A stretch of 64,000 nucleotides of DNA from Chrysemys picta bellii (lineage: Eukaryota; Chordata; Testudines; Emydidae): NCBI RefSeq assembly GCF_011386835.1, contig NW_027052970.1:1-64000 (forward strand). Reading direction: 5' to 3'. Position 1 is the first letter of the stretch, and every line of letters starts with the position of its first letter. Shown piece after piece: positions 55,275 to 64,000 of the stretch. The translations under genes and the position numbers were made by a program. The notes beneath the pieces were generated by a model that saw only the letters and a list, made by a program, of their open reading frames with translations, did no database searches and was not told where the DNA came from.

Positions 55275-56151
55275 CAAGCAGGTGTATCAAGGGACCAAGC
55301 TGGTCGCTGGATTTCCCACTTCAGTTCCAGGGACTGGCTAAGCAGCCAAAACAGATCTAGGGGTTTCTCCTGCAGCTCCTAGAAAACCAACAGACGCAGA
55401 AGGAAGTGCAGGTGGAGCTACAGATGCAGCAGCAGCAATACCTGTGAGAGATCCTGCAAAGGGAAATCAACCCAGGATCTGCTATGCCCATGGACAAAAA
55501 GAGCAGAGAAGGAGAGCATGCCTGGGCTGTGCTGAGAAGGTTAGCCCAGGGAGAAGGGCATGAGAAAGTGTACAAGCGTGGCCTAAGGCCAAGATGGGAG
55601 CAAGAGTTCTTTGTTTTGGGGGCAGAGAAGCAGGCCACATCAAAAGACACGGCCTGCTTAGGAAATTGCTGAGTGGCTGAACGAGGGGCCAGGGCCCTAA
55701 GAAGTTAGAAAGAAAGGAGAAGGAGAAGGTGTCCTCTGACACAAACCCCCATGAGGCAGGCAAGGTGGAGGTGGCTGGGGGGCTCCACCAGTATGTCACA
55801 GAGCTACTCTCTGTGGATCACCCCGCTCAATGAGTGTTCATTCTAGGAAGCAAGCCGGCTAGACAGTAAAACAGCAGAGGCTGCTCCCAATGCTACACTC
55901 GGTTTCTCAGAAATGAGTAGACTTTATGGGCAGAAGAGACCGTTAGAGCATCTAATCTGACCCCCTGCATATCACAGGCCTTTCTGCACCATATGGGGCA
56001 GGCAGAGCTCTGCCTGGGCGCAGGGGGAATGGGATGGGGGTAGATCAAGGAAAGGGGAGAGGGGAATGGGTGTGAGGGAAAGAGCTCCTGTCCCAGATGA
56101 AGGAATTTGGGGGCAGAGGAAAGGACCCTGCTCCACAGAGAGGGGAGAGGG

Positions 56152-57464
56152 TTTCTGTGAGTGCCAGGGGGCTCCATTTCCCCTTCCACTAGCTCCCCAT
56201 TTACAGAGAGCCAGAGCAGTACCTGCAGCAGGGAGCGGGAGTTGCTGGTGGCCTCAGAGGCACAGGCCCTGCAGCGCCTCGGGAACCTGGCGCAAGTGCC
56301 GCATGATACGGAGCTGGCGCATCACATTGGCCGTGACGTCCTCCTGCTGCAAGGGAACGAGAACCTGTCTGAGACTCAGACGCCTCCGAGGAATCAGGGG
56401 GGATTAACGGCCCCTGGAACCAGCAGCATTTCCACCCAGCCCCTGCCCACCTCTGAGGGATGGATTCCCCCTCCTGACCCCCACGATGGAGTCTTGTTGT
56501 CCTTCCTAGTGACCTCCAGTGGCAACCCCCCTCCTTGTACGGGGAGCTCCTGCCACTTCCCCCTCAGTGCCCCTGACAGCTGTTCCACCTCCAATCCACA
56601 GCTCAAGTTCTCAGACCCCTCTCATCCAGCCCCACCCAGGTTGGGTAGGGAGGGGACTGTAGCGGGGGGAGCAGGAGGGATTCTGGCAGCAGTGAAGTGG
56701 GATGTGGGGAGGTTGAGACCTTTCCCCAAGTCACCCCAGCCACTAATGCTGAAGCCGCAGGATGGCAGCCCTGGTGAATGGGACGGATCGGCAGCCCCTG
56801 CTGACTAGGGTTACCATACGTCCGGTTTTTCCCGGACATGTCCTGCTTTTCGGCAATCAAACGCCCGTCCGGGGGGAATTGCCGAAAAGCCAAACATGTC
56901 CGGGAAAATGCCGGCCGGGCACTTCCCCTCCCGCGGCTGCTCTGCTCTGCTCCTCCCCTCTCAGACTTTAAGAGCCGAGCTGCCCGAGCCAGCGCTACCG
57001 GCTTCGGGCAGCCCCCCCTGCCTCCGGACCCCCAGCCGCTGGCCAGGCACTTCCCTTCCCGGGCTCCAGCTGAGCTGCTCCGCTCCTCCCCTCTCAGACT
57101 TTAAGAGCCGAGCTGCCCGAGCCAGCGCTACTGGCTTCGGGCAGCCCCCCCTGCCTCCGGACCCCGAGCCACGGGCCAGGCACTTCCCTTCCCGGGCTCC
57201 AGCTGCGCTGGGGAAGCGCCGGCCGGGGGCGCAGGGTCTGGGGGCTGCCCGGCAAACCGTGAAGCCGGTAGCGCTGGGGCAGCCCTTTCCCCATGGCTGG
57301 GAGTGGGAGGAAGGAGGGGGCTGAGTTAGGGCGGGGAAGGGGTGGAGTTGAGGCGGGGCTAGGGGTGGGGAAATGGGCGGGGCCAGGGCCCATGGAGGGT
57401 CCTCTTTTTTTATTTATTAGACATGGTAACCCTACTGCTGACTGAATCCTCCTGTTCTCTCCAG
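56152..57464 (-). repeat. Right arm of inverted repeat, unit 4
   Basis: Interrupted by the hAT element 56806-57434; holds the minus-strand terminal exon 56254-56346. Confidence 0.9.
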
Positions 57465-59998
57465 AAGGGGTCCAGCCTTGCCAGCAGCAGGACAAGCGTC
57501 CCCTGCCCATGTGCCTCAGCCTTGCCTGGTCAGACGCCATCACCCGTCAGTCCTTGGCCTCCCAGGCTGCCAGTGATGGGAGCAACTCTGGATGGTGGCT
57601 CGGGTGACACAGACACCAGACCACTAGGAATTGGGTGCGGCCCTGTGGGACAGGAGAGTCTCGCAGAGGGCACTTGGGGGACTCTCCTGCCCTTCCCAAG
57701 AGCGATAGCACCCTGTCCTAAGAACATAAGTCTGGGATGAGGCAAAGCTTGTCATTAATTAACCTGGCTAACGAGCTGGGTGGAGCTGCTCCGGAGACAA
57801 GCTGGCTCGCTCCTGCTCATGGAGGTGAATTCATCTCCCTTCCCAGGAGCACCTGCTCTCCCTTTCATTCCCCACCAGGCTCCTTGTGCCAGGCCAGCGA
57901 ATGGCCACAGGATGGGAATGAGGCCTGGGCCCCGCCCCAATCTCCTGAGTCTAATGCAGCTGCTCAACTTTTCCCCCATCAGCTGCTGGGTTTCCCCCAG
58001 GAGGGAGTAGGTGACAGGGAGAGAGAGACACACACATTTGTCCTTCTGGTTGCAGGGCTTGTGTCCTTCCAATCCCATTGGTGGCTGCACAGTGGGCAGA
58101 GTCCTCGCTGCGTGCCTGGCCCAACAGAATTGCAGGGCGTGGTGTGGAACACAGAAAGAGATAGAGAGACTCATCCTCCAGCCGGGGTCAGTCTGAGAGA
58201 AATTGGCTGGGGTCCCAGTCTCACTCTTCTAGCGGGTGCCATTTCCCAGCTGGGTTCCTTATCCCTCTGGTGCAGCAGCAGCTGGTAGAGCCGGTAAACC
58301 CCATCCCTGGCCTGCCGGCTGATGTCCTTGGCTGGGTCACTGACGGACAGAGCCAGCTGTGCCATGTGGTGACCCATCCTGGGGAATTCCGCTGAGTTCT
58401 AATGGACGGGAGAGGGAGAGGGGACTCCATCAGCATTTTCCTGTTAGCTCCCAGTCCCCCCGGGCCAGGACTCTCCTTCCCCTCAGCCCCTCTGCAGGAG
58501 ATGCTAGAGGATAGGAGCTAGAGCCAGACCCTTAATTTCCTCTGCCCCCAAGGAAGCCTGCAGCACAGGGCTGTGGACAGGGCCCTCCATGAGGACTTGC
58601 TTCCCCAGCTGCTCCAGGATGACAGGGAGGCATGAACCTGGAGCACAGTCCCCTTAAAAGCCCAGAGTCACCACTTAACTAGGACAAGAAGAACTTGACT
58701 CAAGCCAGGCTCACTCTCTGCTCTGACTCTGCCTTCCCAAGAGGAACACTCCTAACCCACAGCCCCTGCAGCAGCAGATCCTACAGCCCGTCAGAGCCAG
58801 ATCACCTACCCCTGGAGTCAGGAAGCTGGGGTCAGAGACGTACGTCAAACTCAGGGAGGGTGATGGTGAATCTGAGCAGGGCCGTGCTGCTCTTAACGGC
58901 CCTGGCTCTCTCTCGCGGCACCCTGGACACGATCCAGTAGTTAATGTGCTGTGGGGAAAGGAGGCATTGCACTGACTGCCCTGACCAAGGATGCCCACTG
59001 GGGGCCCGGCTAGGAGGACAGACTGGAAAATGGATCTAAGAGTGAAGGTAAAATTGCCCCCACCCCTCTCATCGGGCTCACCTCCAAGATGTACTGGAGC
59101 CTGTCGCTGTCTGGGGACTCTGCCAGCAGGTTCCCCAGCATGGCGTCCAGGAGGTCTGGCAAGACCCTAGGCAGATCCTGAAAGCAAGGGAGAGCCATGG
59201 GTCAGAGTTAGGGAAACTGGGGCTAAACTTGCCACAGGATGGGAAGTGGGGTCTCTGGGAAGCACTGGTGTGACCCCCAAACACATATCCTGGCCTCTCT
59301 CCTTCACATCCCACTGCAGGCAATTAGCAAGGACTCATGGCAGGATGACAGCTGGCTCTTCAATCCATGACTTTAGCTGATCTACCTGCACTTGGGCGGT
59401 GTCCTTCTCCATGCCCAGGGTGAAGACGGCGTGCAGGGCAGCTCGAAGGAGGTGGGTCTCCAGCTCTGGCTCCACAGCAGGTGTCATGGTGCTGGAAGAG
59501 AGAGGAGCCGGTATTAGACTGTGCAGTGTGGGGATGGGACTGGCACCAACACGCAGGTTAAACTGCAGGGAAATAGGCACAGGCTGGCAAAAAGGGAAAC
59601 TGAGGCACCGAGCCAGGGAATGACAAGGCCAAGGTTTCTCAGACAGACAGTGGCAGGGCAGGAATAGCACCTGTTCCCTGCACCCTGCTGCCCCTCCTGT
59701 ATCTGATCCTGGGAGTGAGCCTCTCCCCAAAGCCGTTGCAATGTTACTGGAGTGAAAAGAACAGCCCAGCCAGGAGAGAGTGACCCTTCCCCGCACCTCT
59801 GCCAGAGGAGCCACCCTTGGGCGGTGACCTGGGAGTGGGAGTGGGAGGGGCAGTGACTCCCAGCCCTGGGCCTGAGCAGCACTGGGGTTAGGGGAACCGG
59901 GCCGGAGGGTCTCGGTACCTGAGGTTGCCCACAGCAATCAGGGAGTTAGCGAGGACAGCGCCGGGTGGAGAGTTATCAGGCAGCTCCTCAATGAGCTC
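56254..59998 (-). pseudogene. MROH-family gene tail, unit 4
   Basis: Exons are h 59919-59998, g 59386-59491, b 59082-59177, c 58844-58948, d 58225-58398, remnant 57968-58012 and terminal 56254-56346. The only coding change I found is a synonymous one in exon h (alanine GCC to GCT, near 59956). The intron after exon c has lost 3 bp next to the donor. Confidence 0.7.
56806..57434. mobile_element. hAT element copy, unit 4
   Basis: Same target duplication. It has the CCCCGAG allele at 57165 as in unit 1, plus private changes near 57351-57354 (GAGGCGGGG). Confidence 0.9.
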
Positions 59999-60289
59999 CT
60001 GTGAGACCCAAAGGAGACAAAGGAGCGTGTGAGATTCGGGCCACACTGGACATTGCTGGTTTCCTATTGACCTGTGGGACTTTGGGCAAGTTGCTCCCCG
60101 CTCTAGGCTCTGTCCCCAGCAGTCAAATGGGGATTTCATACTTTCCCACTATTGGAAAGTGCTGGGAGAATCCCCCAGCAAAAGCTGCTCTGACAGTGCT
60201 AAGCAGCATCTGACCATTAGAGGTCAGAGCACACTGCCCAGGAGGAGGAGTGTTTGGTTCTGGGCTGTTGGAGTACGGGCTTTCAACCA

Positions 60290-60600
60290 TCTGTGCACAC
60301 ATATTATACTAATTGCATCTAGACCACATCTCCCTAGTTTGTTTGTGAGAATGTCCTTATTAACACCAAGATGGATCACATCTACTGTTTACCCACCTCC
60401 ACTAGGCCCGTAACCCTGCCAAAGAAGGAGCTAGGATTTGTTTGGAATGATTTGTTCTTGACAAGTCCATGCTCACTAGTCCTAAGAACCAAATTGTCCT
60501 GTAGGTGCTGACAAACTGATTGTTTAATAAGGAGTTCCAGTATCTTTCCAGGTATGTTAATGGATGGGAAGACGTTCTTTTTCAGGGATCTCTGACGAGA
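60290..60600 (-). mobile_element. CR1 RT fragment, unit 4
   Basis: Copy of 12750-13060 with no difference seen. Confidence 0.8.
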
Positions 60601-60910
60601 ACTGGGGCACAGCACGTAGTTTGTTGAGGCCATAAAATGGAGACAGGCACCTCTTCTCTTCTCCCAGCACCCCAGATACCTAAAAGGGTGGGACTCACAT
60701 CCCTCAATGGGCTTTAAAAAAGACAATGGTTACAATGTGGCCCCAACCATTTCTGGTTTCTGCAGACTAGATGTTTTAGCAAAGTTTAGAATTCCTTGGT
60801 GCTCAACACCGTGAAACTCCCCTTTCTCCTTTACAAAGGGCTTTAACGCCCCTTATCTCACCCAGGCTCTCGACTGCCCAAAGTTGGAGAATTGTCCCTG
60901 TTCCCACTGC

Positions 60911-62954
60911 AGAGCACCCCCCACGACACACACACAGAGTCCTCCTGGTGGTGGGAGGGGAACAGAGGAAAGGACAGAAGACGTAAGAGATGAAGAGAAA
61001 GGAGGGAGGGATGGAGGAAAAGGTAAAACAAAAAGGACAAACCCTAATGTCCCCAGTGATTCTAAGGGACAAAATCCCAGGTGGGGAATAAAATTCGACC
61101 ACCTTAAGCTAGTGTTTTCCATGCCTAGAATTCAGCTGGCGCCAGATGCATCAGACTCAACAGGTTCCAAACCTCTCGGAGGCTCTTACCTTCTAAACAG
61201 GGACGTCTGTTTTCTAGTAAAATCAGGAAAAAGAAAAGAGAAAACTCAAAAGAGGTTCCTCCTGGCGCTCACGTACGTGACCCTTAATACTCTCTCAGTC
61301 CTCAAAGAGAGACCTCGAGAAGGAGACTTGCTGAAGCAAAGCTACAGGGGACTTTGAGGTTTCCCTGGCACTGCGCCCCTGTCCTGCCTGGCTGATGTCA
61401 GCATCTCTCTGTGAGGTCACCACCTCCCCAGCACCTTTGACCAATAGGCTGAGATCCTGCAAAACGCCTTTGTGATGTCACTGCCACACCCACTGCTCCC
61501 CTGCAGTGCTAATGTCCTGCCACAGGGCAGACACTTTGGAGGTTTGAGCTACACAAAGAAGAGACACTTAGATCTCAAAAATTAGATGAGATGTTTCAGT
61601 CTGAGCTAAGTAGTTGCTGCTCTTAACAATTGCAACATAATAAAATACAAATAAAATAGACTATTTCAGCCATTCTATTATGTCCTAATCTGATCTGAGT
61701 AAACGTGATAGGACACCTCATCTTACGCACTGCTCCTAGTGACACTCTCCAATAGATCCCCATCCTCCACCTGTCGGGAGGTAGGTAGGAGCGGATTGTT
61801 ATCCCTACTTGAAAGAGGGAGAAGCTAAGGCTGAGAAAGGAGAATTGACTTGTCTTAGGTCACACAGCCAGTCCGTGGCAGAGTTGGGAATAGGACCCAA
61901 GAGCCCTGATTTTCAAACTAACCATCGGATCTTGAATTTCAGACATTGAATGACCTGAATAAAGTGTTCTCAAGTGAGTTCCAGACCAGCAAGAGTTCAT
62001 AGTAATTATTCAGCAAGTATTTTAGGAGAACTGGAATGGTAGAGAAAATAATGAACTGCAGAGAAGCAGCAAAATTTGTTGAACATATGACTGGTTATGA
62101 CTATTTACTTGTTCTTAAAAGAAAACAACAGGGACCTGAGTCTCCTCCCTGTCAATAACCCCCTGCTCAGCCAATCAGGGTAGAGACCGAGGGGCGGGAG
62201 GATGAGGGTTCTCACCAGAGAGCCCAAAGGATGGCCCAGGTCACCGCTGGGGATCACTGTCTGAGCACTATTTCAACGCCACATTTTTCGGTGGACCTCC
62301 CACAATGGGAGTTGTAGAGCACCCCCCACGACACACACACACCCCTCCTGGTGGTGGGAGGGGAACGGGGAAAGGACAAAAGAAGTAAGAGATGAAGAGA
62401 AAGGAGGGAGGGATGGAGGAAAAGGTAAAACAAAAAGGACAAACCTTAATGTCCCCAGAGATTCTAAGGGACAAAATCCCAGGTGGGGAATAAAATTTGG
62501 CCACCTTAAGCTAGTGTTTTCCATGCCTAAAATTCAGCTGGCGCCAGATGCATCAGACTCAACAGGTTCCAAACCTCTCGGAGGCTCTTACCTTCTAAAC
62601 AGGGACGTCAGTTTTCTAGTGAAATCAGGAAAAAGAAAGGAGAAAACTCAAAAGAGGTTCCTCCTGGTGCTCACATACATGAACCCAAATACTCTCTCAG
62701 ACCTCAAAGAGAGATCTCGAGAAGGGGACTTGCTGAAGCAAAGCCACAGGGGTCTCTGAGGTTTCCCTGGCCCTGCGCCCCTGTCCTGCCTGGCTGATGT
62801 CAGCATCCCTCTGTGAGGTCACCACCTCCCCTGCACCTTTGGCCAATAGGCTGAGGTTCTGCAAAAGGCCTTTGTGATGTCACTGCCACACACACCCCTC
62901 CCCTGCAGTGCTAATGTCCTGCCACGGGGCTGACACTCTGGAGGTTTGAGCTAC
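60911..62954 (+). repeat. Direct-duplication pair, unit 4
   Basis: The copies lie at 60911-61552 and 62316-62954. The second copy matches the first at two sites (TCGGAGGCTC near 62580 and TGCGCCCCTG near 62776) where units 1-3 differ. Confidence 0.85.
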
Positions 62955-63049
62955 TCCCTGTGGATCACCCCACTCAATGAGTGTTCATTCTAGAAAGCAA
63001 GCCGGCTAGACAGTAAAACATCACAAGCTGCTCCCAATGCTACACTCGG

Positions 63050-63564
63050 TTTCTCAGCAATGAGTAGACTTTATGGGCAGCAGAGACCGTTAGAGCATCT
63101 AATCTGACCCCCTGCATATCACAGGCCTCCTGTCTACCACAATAGCTACTTTTGGGGCAAACACATTCCGGAAAGGCATCTAGTCTTTATTAATGACATC
63201 AAGAGATGGAGAATCCACCACTTTCCTTGGTAGCTTCTTCCTGTGGTCAATCATCCTCGCTGTTGAATATTTGTGCCTTATTTGTCATAGGAATTTGTCT
63301 CTTTTCACCTTCCAGCCATTGGGTCTTGTTCTGCCTTTCTCTGCTAGACTAGAGAGCCCTTTAATACCCAGTATTTTCTCTCCATTAAGGCACTTCAACA
63401 CTTCAATGAAGTCCCCTTCAATCTTCTTTTGATAAGCTAAACAGGTTGAGCTCTTTCCATAGCTCACTAGAAGGCATTTTTCTCCAGCCCTCAGAACATT
63501 TCATGGCTCTTTGCTGCCCCAGCTCCAATTTCTAGGACCATCTTTTTCAAAGGAGGACACCAAG
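63050..63564 (-). mobile_element. CR1 LINE fragment truncated by deletion, unit 4
   Basis: Only the 3' half of the element remains. The part containing KCKVL- and EKDLG-type motifs is lost to the 788-bp deletion ending at 63565. Confidence 0.9.
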
Positions 63565-63565
63565 T
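63564..63565. other. 788-bp deletion junction, unit 4
   Basis: The text CACCAAG joins directly to TAGCCAGGCC. In unit 1 these are separated by 16025-16812. No clear microhomology or target duplication is visible at the junction. Confidence 0.9.
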
Positions 63566-63794
63566 AGCCAGGCCTGGGACCTAACCCTGGTTTTCCTGGC
63601 CTTGCTGCTCTAAGTTTAGTCACAGCCACCATGTCTTTTCCCCCGTGTCCCTTAACCCCACGTCACTGCAGAAGAGAGATTTTCTGGTAGCCAGCTGGCT
63701 CTCCTGCATGTGGATGTCGTTCCAAAAGACGTGCTCTGACTCAGTCCCATGCTATGGTTGGCTGAAGGAACCACGTGGTCACATTCTAGCCCTG

Positions 63795-63856
63795 AGTTAT
63801 ACAGGAGGGGCGACTAGATGCACATAATGGTCCTTTCTGACCTGAACCTCTATCAA
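63795..63856 (+). mobile_element. CR1 3' tail, unit 4
   Basis: Copy of 17043-17104, retained to the right of the deletion. Confidence 0.75.
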
Positions 63857-64000
63857 TCGCTACATTTTCTGCTGCTAGGAAGAGAACTCTGGACCTATTT
63901 TCTCTCATTCACTTTCAGTCGGAATAATTTCAATCCAGGCCAAAGGATTTCCTCTTCCATTGTGTCTTCAGCACCTTTGGGAGCAACCAGTTACTGTTAC

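Larger units (their letters stand above)
53415..64000 (+). repeat. Tandem unit 4, partial at window edge
   Basis: 10,586 bp are visible. The unit has a 3-bp deletion beside exon c (GAGACGTACG near 58838), private substitutions near 59528 and 59590, and a 788-bp deletion at 63564/63565. The array may continue beyond the window. Confidence 0.95.

Noticed and set aside
5878..64000. Regular repeats as a CRISPR array
   Set aside because: The period is ~15.85 kb and the host is an animal. No short direct repeats with unique spacers were seen.
1..64000. tRNA, rRNA or bacterial-type operon signals
   Set aside because: No cloverleaf, rRNA core or closely packed ORFs with ribosome-binding sites were recognised. 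tRNA-like pieces are MIR-type SINE remnants.

Overview
The window looks like nuclear DNA of an amniote, most likely a turtle. There are no bacterial-style genes. It is dense in CR1 LINE remnants with turtle/crocodile-type 3' ends, ancient MIR-like SINE pieces, several hAT-type elements with 8-bp target duplications, a solo retroviral LTR, and spliced exons with GT/AG borders. Species assignment rests on recognising repeat families from memory.

Layout. Positions 1-5877 are single-copy flank. They hold a short unrecognised ORF, a possible Myb/SANT-type transposon-derived exon, a (GA)n tract, a solo LTR (2886-3467), a Tigger/mariner-like element, a small hAT MITE and a CR1 tail. From 5878 to the window end the sequence is a head-to-tail array of one ~15.85 kb unit: unit 1 5878-21718, unit 2 21719-37566, unit 3 37567-53414, and unit 4 53415-64000 (cut by the window end). 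The copies are nearly identical. Unit 1 is the most diverged, and unit 4 carries a private 788-bp deletion.

Each unit has, from left to right: (i) a small hAT MITE nested in a larger inverted-terminal-repeat element; (ii) a ~675-bp inverted repeat with a ~1.7 kb loop, each arm holding a copy of one terminal coding exon; (iii) a 629-bp hAT element inserted in the right arm only, while the left arm keeps the empty site; (iv) minus-strand exons of a maestro HEAT-like repeat (MROH) family gene; (v) CR1 reverse-transcriptase fragments, MIR pieces and a ~640-bp direct duplication; (vi) an isolated extra MROH-like exon; (vii) minisatellite, TG-rich and TTTAAA-palindrome blocks.

The MROH exons read on the minus strand as h, g, b, c, d, a penultimate remnant and a terminal exon with stop. 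Exons h to d join in frame for 561 nt with correct phases and GT/AG borders in all complete copies. Two expected donor sites appear lost, and the exons normally lying between d and the penultimate exon are not seen. The locus is therefore best read as a truncated gene copy or transcribed pseudogene amplified as a macrosatellite. The main novelty is this combination: a tandemly amplified MROH gene tail whose last exon has been turned into a palindrome, dated internally by a transposon with filled and empty sites.
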